From Paraburkholderia bonniea (GTDB lineage Bacteria; Pseudomonadota; Gammaproteobacteria; Burkholderiales; Burkholderiaceae): 64,000 nt of DNA. The position numbers were made by a program, and so were the translations under genes. How positions within the stretch are numbered: position 1 is the stretch's first letter; every line of letters starts with the position of its first letter. Positions 27,467-36,106 of the stretch are shown here, one piece after another. The stretch is taken from positions 1,736,001 through 1,800,000 of the forward strand of contig NZ_QPEQ01000001.1 in NCBI RefSeq assembly GCF_009455625.1. Direction: 5' to 3'. The notes below the pieces were generated by a model that saw nothing but the letters and a program-made list of their open reading frames with translations, did no database searches and was not told the origin of the DNA.

Positions 27467-28195
27467 TTAATGCGTTTTGGCACCAGGCGCGGTAATGCGT
27501 AAAAGCGGCTGCAACTGCGGCCAGACATTGTTGAGCAAAACAGGCTGTGCGGTTTGCGCCGGATGAATCTGGTCCGGCTGAAATAATTCCGCTCGAGTTT
27601 CAATGCCGGCGAGTAAAAACGGCACGAGCGGAACCCGCATTTCTTTAGCCAGCGTGCCGTAAAGCTGCTGGAATTTCTGGGCGTAATCCGGGCCGTAATT
27701 GGGCGGCACCGCCATCCCAACTAACAGCACTTTCGCCCGTGCCTGCTGCGCGGCACGCATGATCGCGCGCAGGTTGTCTTCGGTCGTGGCCAGTGGCACG
27801 CCGCGCAACGCATCGTTGCCGCCTAGCTCGACAATCACGATGGCCGGCTTGACGCGCTGCAGCAGCGCGGGAAGGCGGGCGCGGCCACCGCTGGTGGTGT
27901 CGCCGCTGATGCTCGCATTGACGACGCTATAATCCACGCGCGCGTTGGTAACGCGCTCACGTAACAACGCAACCCAGCCGGTGCCACGCGGCAGGCCGTA
28001 TTCAGCGGACATACTGTCGCCCAGCACCACGATCGCTGGCTTGCTCAACTCTTTCGTCTCAGCCGCTTTAACCATGCTGGCTGCGTGTGCGCCGCCGGGC
28101 AAACTGGGCAAAAGCACCGCCACCAGCGCCATTGCCGCAACGGCTGCAGCCATCCAGCGCGCGTTCAGGCGCATTTTCACGTTACGTCGGGTCAT
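27467..28195 (-). CDS. tesA: GDSL arylesterase / lysophospholipase TesA
   Basis: A protein of about 242 aa (ATG 28195; ATG 28174 is an alternative) with a signal peptide (AAAVAAMALVAVLLPSLPGGAHA). SGNH blocks are present: block I VVLGDSMSAEYGL (Ser nucleophile), block II Gly in ISGDTTSGG, block III ELGGNDALRG, block V DQIHP with catalytic Asp/His. It is a periplasmic thioesterase/lysophospholipase. The divergent neighbour is ybbA, the same pairing as in E. coli. With the upstream ATG, the two start codons share the tetranucleotide CATG. Confidence 0.93.
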   Translation of the reverse strand: MTRRNVKMRLNARWMAAAVAAMALVAVLLPSLPGGAHAASMVKAAETKELSKPAIVVLGDSMSAEYGLPRGTGWVALLRERVTNARVDYSVVNASISGDTTSGGRARLPALLQRVKPAIVIVELGGNDALRGVPLATTEDNLRAIMRAAQQARAKVLLVGMAVPPNYGPDYAQKFQQLYGTLAKEMRVPLVPFLLAGIETRAELFQPDQIHPAQTAQPVLLNNVWPQLQPLLRITAPGAKTH

Positions 28196-28880
28196 GCAAA
28201 AACAAATCAGTTCAGTCATTGAAGTTCGGGGCTTGTACAAGAAGGTGGAGGATGCGGCAGGCAGTCTGACGATTCTGGATGATATCGACCTTTCCATCGA
28301 GGCTGGCAGCCGGGTGGCGATTGTCGGTGCGTCCGGTTCCGGCAAATCCACCTTGCTTGGTCTGCTGGCAGGGCTCGATCGTGCCAGTGCGGGTTCCGTG
28401 CACTTGCTAGGCCATGATCTAGCCGAGCTGGATGAAGATGCGCGGGCAGCGTTGCGGCGCGGTGCGGTGGGCTTCGTGTTTCAGTCATTTCAGCTCATGC
28501 CGCATCTGACGGCGCTCGAAAACGTGATGCTGCCGCTGGAGCTGCAAGGCGGAATCGCGGCTTCCGAGGCGGCTCAGCGCGCACGCACGCTGCTTGAGCA
28601 AGTCGGCCTTGGCCAGCGCACCGGGCATTATCCGAAGCTGCTGTCAGGCGGCGAACAACAGCGCGTGGCGCTGGCACGGGCGTTTGTCACGCGCCCAGCG
28701 CTGCTCTTCGCCGATGAGCCGACCGGCAGCCTGGATGCGGCCACTGGCCATGCGGTGATCGAGCTGATGTTCGAGATGAACCGCGCGAGCGGCGCGACCC
28801 TGGTGCTGGTCACACACGATGCAGAACTGGCGCGGCGTTGCGACCGGACGGTGACGATTGAAGCGGGACGGCTGGTTTAA
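28194..28880 (+). CDS. ybbA: ABC transporter ATP-binding protein YbbA
   Basis: A 228-aa MacB/LolD-like ATPase closest in sequence and context to YbbA. Walker A is GASGSGKST, Q-loop VFQSFQLMPHLTALENV, signature LSGGEQQRVALARA, Walker B LLFADEPTGSLD and H-loop VTHD. The frame is open far upstream, but homology starts after ATG 28194 (MQKQISSVIEVRGLYK). In E. coli a large permease (YbbP) follows. Here the next gene is pgi on the other strand, so the partner must be elsewhere. Confidence 0.92.
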   Translation: MQKQISSVIEVRGLYKKVEDAAGSLTILDDIDLSIEAGSRVAIVGASGSGKSTLLGLLAGLDRASAGSVHLLGHDLAELDEDARAALRRGAVGFVFQSFQLMPHLTALENVMLPLELQGGIAASEAAQRARTLLEQVGLGQRTGHYPKLLSGGEQQRVALARAFVTRPALLFADEPTGSLDAATGHAVIELMFEMNRASGATLVLVTHDAELARRCDRTVTIEAGRLV

Positions 28881-28970
28881 CTGGCACCTGGCGGGCCAAC
28901 TGGCGAACTAGCCCGGTGGCCAGTGCGCCAGTGGCGGCGAAGCAAGGCCCAAAGCAAGGCCCAAGCCCGG

Positions 28971-30605
28971 CTAGCGCGGTGTTTGACGCTGCAGCGCTTG
29001 ACGGGCCCGGGCGATCAGCGCGGTGGTGGAGGAATCATGTTTGCCCGCCGCGACGTGTTCAGCCGCCAGATCAGCCTCGACGACCTTGCCCAGAATCTTG
29101 CCTAGCTCAACGCCCCATTGGTCAAACGGATTGATATTCCAGACCGCCGCCTGAACCAGCACTTTGTGTTCATACAGCGCAATCAGCGCGCCTAGCGTGC
29201 GGGCGTTTAGCGCGTCGAGCACGAGTGTGGTCGACGGACGGTTGCCTGGAAAGACCAGATGCGGTGCCAGTTCCGGCCGCTCGGGGCCGGCGATTTTCTG
29301 GGCTTCTTCGAGCGTGCGTCCGAGCATCAGCGCTTCACTTTGGGCAAAACAGTTCGCCAGCAAGCGCGGATGATGACCCGCCAGCGCATGCTCGGGTGTT
29401 AGAACCGCGATGAAATCAATTGGCACGAGGGTAGGGCCCTGATGCAGCATCTGGAAGAACGCGTGCTGGCCATTCGTGCCCGGTTCGCCCCAAGTCACCG
29501 CGGCCGTTGGGTAGTCGACCATCGCGCCATCCAGCCGGGCTGATTTGCCATTGCTCTCCATTTCAAGCTGTTGCAAATACGCGGGCAGGTAATGCAGTGC
29601 TTCGGAATAAGGGGCGACCAGATAGCTTTGCGAGCCAAAAAAGTCGCGGTACCAGATGCCCGTCATGGCCATGAGCACCGGCAAATTGCGCTCCAGTGGC
29701 GCGCTGCAGAAATGCTGGTCCATATCGCGGGCACCGGCGAGCAGCTCACCAAACTGCGCTGAACCGATGGCGATCATGACTGACAGCCCGACGGCCGACC
29801 ACAGCGAATAGCGCCCACCCACCCAGTCCCACATCGCAAAGACGTTTTCTTCCGCGATGCCGAACTTGACGACTTCTGCGACATTGGCCGAGACCCCGAC
29901 GAAATGCCGGGCCAGCGCAGTTTCAGGGCAACCTTGCTGAACCAGCCAGGTGCGCAGCGAACGCGCGTTGGTCATGGTTTCGAGGGTGGTGAAGGTCTTG
30001 GAGACCACGATCACGAGGGTTGTTTCCGGGTCAATCTGTTCCAGCACGCGCGCCAGATCAGTGCCGTCCACGTTTGACACGAAGTAAGTCGAGATTTCGG
30101 GGCTTGCCAGATGGTGCAGCGCATGAGTCACCATTTTGGGTCCGAGGTCCGAGCCGCCAATGCCGATATTCACGACGTGGCGAATCCGCTTGCCGCTATA
30201 GCCAGTCCAGCGGCCATCACGTACCCTGGCGGAAAAATCGGCCATGCGCGCTAGCCCGGCGTGGACTTCGGCATGAAACGGGGCTTGGACAGCGTCCGCG
30301 CGTAACGCGGTGTGCAGCGCCGCGCGGTCTTCTGTGGGGTTCACGATGGCGCCAGCGAACATCGCATCGCGGCGTGCTTCGACCTGCGCTTCACGTGCCA
30401 ACTGGGTGAAGAGGCGCAGGGTTGCGTCGGTTATGCGGTGTTTGGAGAAATCGGCGGTGAGGCCAGCGCCTGAGAACGTAAAGCGTTCGGCGCGGGTGGG
30501 AGCGGGATCTTGCGCCGCGGCGAAACAGTCGCGCAGATGCATGTCGTGGATCTGTTCGTAGTGCGCTTGCAGCGCAGACCAGGCAGGGAGCGTATTGAGC
30601 GTCAT
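28971..30605 (-). CDS. pgi: Glucose-6-phosphate isomerase
   Basis: A 544-aa enzyme interconverting glucose-6-P and fructose-6-P. The start at ATG 30605 (MTLNTLPAW) has AAGGAT upstream, and the longer open frame contains the leader hairpin. Family signatures are [14 protein letters not shown] and the region [24 protein letters not shown]. The catalytic Glu lies in LEMESNGKS and Lys near the C-terminus in [12 protein letters not shown]. The leader carries a large inverted repeat. Confidence 0.96.
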   Translation of the reverse strand: MTLNTLPAWSALQAHYEQIHDMHLRDCFAAAQDPAPTRAERFTFSGAGLTADFSKHRITDATLRLFTQLAREAQVEARRDAMFAGAIVNPTEDRAALHTALRADAVQAPFHAEVHAGLARMADFSARVRDGRWTGYSGKRIRHVVNIGIGGSDLGPKMVTHALHHLASPEISTYFVSNVDGTDLARVLEQIDPETTLVIVVSKTFTTLETMTNARSLRTWLVQQGCPETALARHFVGVSANVAEVVKFGIAEENVFAMWDWVGGRYSLWSAVGLSVMIAIGSAQFGELLAGARDMDQHFCSAPLERNLPVLMAMTGIWYRDFFGSQSYLVAPYSEALHYLPAYLQQLEMESNGKSARLDGAMVDYPTAAVTWGEPGTNGQHAFFQMLHQGPTLVPIDFIAVLTPEHALAGHHPRLLANCFAQSEALMLGRTLEEAQKIAGPERPELAPHLVFPGNRPSTTLVLDALNARTLGALIALYEHKVLVQAAVWNINPFDQWGVELGKILGKVVEADLAAEHVAAGKHDSSTTALIARARQALQRQTPR

Positions 30606-30648
30606 TACCGTTACATCCTTTATTGACAAGGCTTCATTCTGAAAACTG

Positions 30649-30705
30649 AACCTGGCGGGTGCGTGCGGTTTGGGGTGGCCCGAGGCCGCAAGCACCCGCC
30701 AGGTT
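30649..30705 (-). promoter_or_regulatory. Large hairpin in the pgi leader
   Basis: The arms AACCTGGCGGGTGC (30649-30662) and GCACCCGCCAGGTT (30692-30705) are perfectly complementary over 14 bp, with an inner TGCGG/CCGCA stem. It ends 44 nt before the pgi start and is followed on the minus strand by CAGTTTTC. It could be an attenuator or an mRNA stability element. Confidence 0.55.
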
Positions 30706-30981
30706 AGGTCTCTTTCCGGTTCGCCGCTAGTGTAGCCGCTTGCGTGGTGATATCGGCTGGACGCAGCAGGCGTCGCGCAGGAAGCGTGCCGGAAACCCAC
30801 GACTGGCAGAGAGGGCCTTCCGTATTGGATTGGAGGCAACGTTCGTGGGTTTGACGATTTTTTGACATATCTCCTTGCGCACTGGATTTTTGCTAGAATG
30901 CGCGCACAGGTTTTGACGTAAATCCAGTCAATTTATTTTCATTACCCATCTGGTAATAATCAGAAAATTCAGGGATTAAGT

Positions 30982-32115
30982 GTGAAAAACGTGCGGTATC
31001 TTGAGCTGGATTCTTTGCGCGGCATTGCTGCGGTTTCCGTGGTGATTTTTCATACCCAGAATTACTGGTTTGAAAAAGCTTATTCTGTTTTCAACTGGGC
31101 TTACCTCTGCGTTGATCTGTTTTTTATTTTAAGCGGTATTGTTCTGGCTCATACCTATGAGAAGAAAATCGCTTCGGGTGAATTAAATTTCAAGCAATTC
31201 ATGCTCGCCAGAGTGTCCAGAATGGGGCCGTTAAACTGGGCTGCCCTGATTTTTTTATTGCTGGCGAATCTGTTTATTTTTCATTTTGGCCAAAGCCAGC
31301 AGCACATTATTACCTGGGATGATTCTGCTTACGGTTTTATCCTGAGTGCGCTGTTTTTACAAAATAGCGGGATTTATCCGCTGCAAACATGGAATCCGGC
31401 CGCATGGTCGATTTCTGCTGAAATGTGCGTCAACATCATCTGGTTCTGGGTGGTATGCCGCCAGCGCGCATCTTCCGTAGTGATTGCCGTCGCTGTATTT
31501 TTTGCGCTGCTGCTTTTATATCTGGGTTATGGCGTACAGCATTCCAAAACCATTGGCATTACCTATGACACCCTATATCCGCTAGTCAGCGGAGGCCTGA
31601 TGCGCTGTATCGCGGGGTTTGGCCTGGGGGTGCTGTTGCAGCGGCATGTATTGCGCGGCAAACGTCAGGTCAATGTTTTCAATCCATTGATTGCCAATGT
31701 GGGGGCCGCTCTGGTTCTGCTATTTATTGTTGCCTCAGTGCTTAAACATGAAGATCCAAACTGGGGCGGTATAGATTATTTAACCGTGGCGCTGGTATTC
31801 CCTGCATTAATTTTGTTTTCGCTGGCGCGCGGATCTTTGCTTGGTGCATTTTTACGCTTGAAACCGCTGGTCTGGCTCGGTGAGCGTTCTTATTCGATTT
31901 ATATCGTTCATATGCCAATGATGTTTTGCCTGCCTTCCTTTCTGGCACTGACAAAATTGCCTGCGTCATACCCGGTTTTGGGTGTTTTCTTCACCGCTTC
32001 CGTTATTTTTGTTTCAGCGCTCAGTTATCGCTTCCTCGAAGAGCCCGCCAGAAAGCAGTTGCGCAAACAATTTCAAACTACTCCCGTAGCTGGATTGCAG
32101 GCAAAGGTTGAATAG
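30982..32115 (+). CDS. Acyltransferase 3 (OafA/YrhL family)
   Basis: A 377-aa polytopic membrane protein with about ten hydrophobic segments, starting at GTG 30982 after AGGGAT. The family motifs are R13-x10-H24 in LRGIAAVSVVIFH and an RxxR (ARVSR) after the second TM. Such enzymes transfer acetyl or other acyl groups to surface or exported glycans. The gene is clearly AT-richer than its neighbours (many TTT/ATT/AAA codons), stands alone, and is not next to O-antigen or capsule genes. Horizontal acquisition is likely. The acceptor is unknown. Confidence 0.9.
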   Translation: MKNVRYLELDSLRGIAAVSVVIFHTQNYWFEKAYSVFNWAYLCVDLFFILSGIVLAHTYEKKIASGELNFKQFMLARVSRMGPLNWAALIFLLLANLFIFHFGQSQQHIITWDDSAYGFILSALFLQNSGIYPLQTWNPAAWSISAEMCVNIIWFWVVCRQRASSVVIAVAVFFALLLLYLGYGVQHSKTIGITYDTLYPLVSGGLMRCIAGFGLGVLLQRHVLRGKRQVNVFNPLIANVGAALVLLFIVASVLKHEDPNWGGIDYLTVALVFPALILFSLARGSLLGAFLRLKPLVWLGERSYSIYIVHMPMMFCLPSFLALTKLPASYPVLGVFFTASVIFVSALSYRFLEEPARKQLRKQFQTTPVAGLQAKVE

Positions 32116-32142
32116 TCCGCCTGACCAGATATCAGGTCAGAT

Positions 32143-32199
32143 AAAAAACATCCACGCCAATGGCCGCGCATGATTTATTGCGCTGAGCCATTGGCGTGG
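32143..32199 (-). terminator. Terminator of nnr with stop codon in its loop
   Basis: CCACGCCAATGG (32152-32163) and CCATTGGCGTGG (32188-32199) form a perfect 12-bp stem with a 24-nt loop. On the minus strand it is followed by ATG and six T. The coding stop (TAA, 32177-32175) lies inside the loop, so the upstream arm is coding. Confidence 0.75.
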
Positions 32200-33797
32200 G
32201 AATAAAAAAGCCGGTTAATTAACTTGCGCACCATGGGTGCCAGTTCACCCGCGGTTAATCCGGCGGGTCCATCACCGAGAGCGCTAAGCGTATCGGCCGC
32301 GAGTCCATGCAGATAGACCCCGGCTAGCGCAGCTTCATAGACCGGTAGTTGCTGTGCCAGCAAGGCTCCGATGAGGCCGCCGAGGACGTCGCCAGTGCCA
32401 CCGCTGGCCAGCGCCGGGCCCCCCGTGGGATTGAGCGCGCAGCGTCCGTCGGGGGCGGCGACCAGTGTTCCGCTGCCTTTCAGCACCACCACACAGGCGA
32501 AGCGTTCGACCAGCGCACGTGCGGCCGCTAGCCGGTCGCGCTGCACGGCGGCAGTCGTGACGCCCAGCAGCCGGGCCGCTTCGAGCGGATGGGGCGTCAG
32601 AAGGCACGGCTGGCCTTGACGGTTTCTCGCGCTGACGTATGCGGCCAGCGCCGCATCGGCTGCTAGCAGATTCAGCGCATCAGCATCGAGCAGGGTGGGC
32701 AGATCGAGCGCTAGCGCCTGGCGCAATAGACGGCGCGCGCGCGCCCGCTGGCCCATGCCGCAACCCAGCGCGAGCGCGCTCATGCTGGCCAGCGGCAAGG
32801 TGCCGGCCGGATGAAGCATTAGTTCGGGATAGGGCGGATCGTAGGCCGGTGCTTCGCGGCTCAGCAAAACCACATGAACCTTGCCTGCGCCCGCGTGCAG
32901 CGCGGCGCGCGCGGCGAGGACTGGCGCACCGCACAGGCCGGTGTCGCCGCCGATCACCGCGAGGCTGCCGAAGCGGCCTTTATGACTGGCAAAGTCGCGT
33001 GGCGGCATGCTGGCGCCAAACAGCGCCGGCGCATTGAGCACGAATGTGCTGGTGATGCCATCGAGACCGAGTGGGGCGATGCTGACGTGGCCTGCATGAT
33101 CACGTCCCGAGGCCATGAAGAGCCCTGGTTTGGCGGCGATAAAGCTCAGCGTATGGCTGGCCTGCACCGCGTTGCCTACTTCTATTTCTTCGCCGGTATC
33201 GCTGTGCAGACCACTTGGCAGATCGAGCGCGAGCACTTTGCCGTGGTGCCGGGTGTGATGTCTCAGACGTTGCGCCAGCGCGGCGAACACCCCGTCGAGC
33301 GGACGCGTCAGGCCAATGCCGAACATGCCATCCACGATCCAGTGAGACGCGTCGAAGGTAGCGGGTACGGCCGCGCTGACCGGCACGCCTGCGGCCTGGG
33401 CTGTGGCCAGGGCCCAGCGGGCGGTATCAGTGCTGACTGGCTGCGGCAGGCAGACCTGCACGGCAACGCCTGCGCGCTGTAGCTCGCTCGCCATCACCAG
33501 CGCATCGCCGCCATTGTTGCCGGGGCCCGCGATGATCCAGACTGGCCGTGGAGCGGGCGTGCTCGCGTTGGTGTTTGTATTTGTCTCTGCGTTTGTATCT
33601 GTACGCTGTGCCAGCAGAAAGCGCGCGGCGGCATGGCCAGCGCGGGCCATGAGCGTGTGTGGTGGTAGTTCAGCGGCCGCTGCGTGTTCCAGCTGGCGTA
33701 GGGCGGCTACGCTGCAAAGCGGCACAGGCTGGCCAAGCGGGGAGAAAAAAAGCGGAGCGGCGGAGTCAGTGCCGGGAGAAGGCCGGACGTCGGTCAT
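32175..33797 (-). CDS. nnr: Bifunctional NAD(P)HX epimerase/dehydratase
   Basis: A protein of about 540 aa from ATG 33797. The N-terminal YjeF epimerase domain (AGPGNNGGDALVMASELQ, LDLPSGLHSDTG) interconverts R/S-NAD(P)HX. The C-terminal ribokinase-like domain (CarD/NnrD: HKGRFGSLAVIGGDTG, LTPHPLEAARLLG, LKGSGTLVAAPDG, SGGTGDVLGGLIGALLAQ) dehydrates S-NAD(P)HX using ADP. An Asn/Thr repeat (TNAETNTNTNAST) interrupts the epimerase domain near residue 75. The stop codon falls inside the terminator hairpin. Confidence 0.95.
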   Translation of the reverse strand: MTDVRPSPGTDSAAPLFFSPLGQPVPLCSVAALRQLEHAAAAELPPHTLMARAGHAAARFLLAQRTDTNAETNTNTNASTPAPRPVWIIAGPGNNGGDALVMASELQRAGVAVQVCLPQPVSTDTARWALATAQAAGVPVSAAVPATFDASHWIVDGMFGIGLTRPLDGVFAALAQRLRHHTRHHGKVLALDLPSGLHSDTGEEIEVGNAVQASHTLSFIAAKPGLFMASGRDHAGHVSIAPLGLDGITSTFVLNAPALFGASMPPRDFASHKGRFGSLAVIGGDTGLCGAPVLAARAALHAGAGKVHVVLLSREAPAYDPPYPELMLHPAGTLPLASMSALALGCGMGQRARARRLLRQALALDLPTLLDADALNLLAADAALAAYVSARNRQGQPCLLTPHPLEAARLLGVTTAAVQRDRLAAARALVERFACVVVLKGSGTLVAAPDGRCALNPTGGPALASGGTGDVLGGLIGALLAQQLPVYEAALAGVYLHGLAADTLSALGDGPAGLTAGELAPMVRKLINRLFYSHANGSAQ

Positions 33798-34281
33798 GAA
33801 GGCTTGGGGCGCGAAATGGCGCTGGCGGGATGGCGAGGCCTTCCATGGTAGTGCGCAATGCACGGCCGCGATGGGAGATTCTTGTCGCGGGGAAAGGTTT
33901 CAGATGCGTCTCGGGTGAGCGATCTGGGCCAGTGGTAGATGGCAGGTGAAGTGCCAGTGCCGCTCACTATGCGTGCGGCGTGGCTGGTATAAGCCCGCGC
34001 GGATGATGTCTTGGCTGGGATTCGCGGCTTGCTGGCTTAAGGGCTTGAAGCAAACGCGGAGCTTGAAGCAACCGCAGGGCTCGAAGCAACCGCAGGGCTC
34101 GAAGCAACCGCAGGGCTCGAAGCAACCGCAGGGCTCGAAGCAACCGCAGGGCTCGAAGCAACCGCAGGGCTCGAAGCAACCGCAGAACCCGAAGCAACCG
34201 CAGAACCCGAAGCAACCGCAGAACCCGAAGCAACCGCAGAACCCGAAGCAACCGCAGAACCCGAATAACCACCCACCCAGT
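33798..34281. other. Intergenic region with repeat array
   Basis: About 480 bp between two minus-strand genes. No supported gene is seen. The right half is an 18-bp tandem array. A plus-strand open frame through it reads (KQPQGS)n and then runs antisense into the oxidoreductase gene, so it is not accepted. Confidence 0.6.
34047..34262. repeat. 18-bp tandem repeat array, 12 units
   Basis: Twelve consecutive 18-bp units run from 34047 to 34262. One is degenerate, then there are six GAAGCAACCGCAGGGCTC and five GAAGCAACCGCAGAACCC. The block-wise switch of the last six bases shows that units spread in blocks. It begins 20 bp beyond the stop of the DadA-type gene. Confidence 0.95.
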
Positions 34282-35583
34282 TCAACCCCGAAAGCGCTCC
34301 GGCCGCAGCGCGGCGAGGGTGTCGGGGGGCAGGCCGGAAGGTGTGCCGGAGATCAGCGCGGCAATCAGCCCCGCCGAGCCGCACGCCAGCCCCCAGCCCG
34401 CTGGGCCATGCCCGAGATTCACAAAGAGGCGCGGATGCAGCGCATTGCCGACCACAGGCAGGCCATCTGGCGACAGCAGCTTCACCCCTTCCCATGCCAG
34501 CGCCGCGGAAATTTTCGCCGCGCCAGGAATCCAGTCGTGGGTGGCCTGGCCAAGCAGTGCAAGGGCTTCTTCGGAGAGTGCGGGGTCCAGTGGCTTGCTG
34601 GTCTGACTGGCGCTTTGCAATACCGCCGCTCCGGCAATGCGCAGCCGGTGGTTCATGCGCGTGATGGTGATGCGTTTTACGGCATCCACGATGGCCCGGT
34701 GCGGTGCGCATTCTTCGTGGGCAATGGGTGCAACCAGGGTGTGCAGCCGGAGCGGATGCAGCGGTAGCGGCAAACCCACCCGTTCCAGCAACGGCAGGCT
34801 GCCTGCGCCTGCGGCTACCACCACTGCGTCGGCCCGCATGACATCGACTTCACGTGAGCGCGGCGCGGCGTCCAGCGGCGGTGCCAGTTCAACGGCGGCA
34901 TGATGGTTGTCAAAGCGCAGCGCCGTCACTTCACGGCCAAACTGGAACGTCACGCCACCCTGGAGATCAAGCGCCTGTTTGAGCAGTTTGGCAAACAGCG
35001 GACAGTTCGCGGTGCGCTCACCGGATAGCTGCACGCCACCGGCAAACTCTGGCGTCGTGGGTATCGAAGGCTCAAGCGCGGCACATTGGGCTGCGCCGAG
35101 AACCTGATGGGGCATGTCGTATTGCCGCAGGAGCTCAAGCGCGGTGCCAGCCAGTTGCCATTCGGCTGCGCCGCGCACCAGATACAGCAAATCACTGGCT
35201 TGTTCGAAGTCAAACGTATGGCGGGCCTCGATCTCGCCCATGGCCTCGCGCGAGGCTTCGATCAATGGGCGTAGCCGGCTGTATTGCAGGCTGAAAGCAG
35301 CGGGATCTTGCAGCGCGGCAAGCCTGCGGACAAACCCACGGGCAGCGCGATTAAAGCCGCTTTTGCGGATTACGCCGTTTTTCGCGCCAAGGCGGTGTGG
35401 CATGAAGGTCGGCCCGAACCAGATATCCAGTGGCGTCGGCAAGACTGCACCGCTATGGCCATAGGTTGCACCTTGCGCGACCGTGGCATGACGTTCGATC
35501 ACGCATACCCGGTGACCTGCCGCGCGCAACTGGTAAGCGGTGGCGACCCCGGCGATTCCGCCGCCAATGACGATGACATCCAT
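34282..35583 (-). CDS. FAD-dependent D-amino acid dehydrogenase (DadA-like)
   Basis: A 433-aa flavoprotein of the DAO/DadA family. The N-terminal FAD-binding motif is VIVIGGGIAGVATAYQLRAAGHRVCVIER. The GHSGAVLPTP region resembles the DadA NAGQ/S segment, and the C-terminal FAD motif is VNLGHGPAGWGLACGSA. It oxidatively deaminates D-amino acids, donating electrons to the respiratory chain. No alr/dadX gene is adjacent, so substrate assignment is tentative. The Shine-Dalgarno is weak. Confidence 0.85.
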   Translation of the reverse strand: MDVIVIGGGIAGVATAYQLRAAGHRVCVIERHATVAQGATYGHSGAVLPTPLDIWFGPTFMPHRLGAKNGVIRKSGFNRAARGFVRRLAALQDPAAFSLQYSRLRPLIEASREAMGEIEARHTFDFEQASDLLYLVRGAAEWQLAGTALELLRQYDMPHQVLGAAQCAALEPSIPTTPEFAGGVQLSGERTANCPLFAKLLKQALDLQGGVTFQFGREVTALRFDNHHAAVELAPPLDAAPRSREVDVMRADAVVVAAGAGSLPLLERVGLPLPLHPLRLHTLVAPIAHEECAPHRAIVDAVKRITITRMNHRLRIAGAAVLQSASQTSKPLDPALSEEALALLGQATHDWIPGAAKISAALAWEGVKLLSPDGLPVVGNALHPRLFVNLGHGPAGWGLACGSAGLIAALISGTPSGLPPDTLAALRPERFRG

Positions 35584-36106
35584 GTTTGACTAATTCGTTT
35601 TGCTGAAAGAAGGTTTGCCGATAGCGCCGCTGAACCTTGCGGTACGGTGCCGCAGGCGGGGCTGTCGAGCCCACGGTAGCTGTGCCGCAGACGCCGATCT
35701 GGTCTGCCGAAAGCGCGAATGATAGCAGCCAATGCCAGGCCCCGGCGCGGCGTGGCGCTGGCTCGCCTTGTGCCGAGGCCTGTGGAGTGCTGCCTGAAAC
35801 GGTGGTGAGCGGCGGCCAGGTCTTGAGCGGGAGCGCACGGCTTGAATCAGGCCCTGAGGGGGGGGCCGGCCCGCGAGATCAATCCTCCAGGCGTAGCACC
35901 AGCCCATATCGGGATACGCCAGCACGGCAGGCTGTGCCAAGGCCGCAGCCCAACGCCAGACAGCATCAGGCGCAAGGCGATTGACACACAATTGCGCCAG
36001 TAATAACGAGACCTTCACGGGTATAATCGCGCTCTTCTTTTCCGCCTCATGTTCTTGTCCCCTGTCGCCTGCATGCGCGACTTCATATCGACGCAACCTC
36101 CTGTCC
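35584..36106. promoter_or_regulatory. Gap upstream of purL with -10 element
   Basis: About 520 bp without a supported gene. A consensus TATAAT is at 36022-36027 preceded by GG, about 80 bp before purL. The -35 is poor. No PurR-type site was recognised. Confidence 0.45.

Noticed and set aside
34047..34262. CRISPR array
   Set aside because: The units are contiguous with no spacers and no cas genes. It is a simple tandem repeat. The same applies to 51721-51970.
33946..34767. Plus-strand frame encoding (KQPQGS)n
   Set aside because: It is the translation of the 18-bp array continued antisense into the oxidoreductase gene. There is no Shine-Dalgarno and no conserved part.
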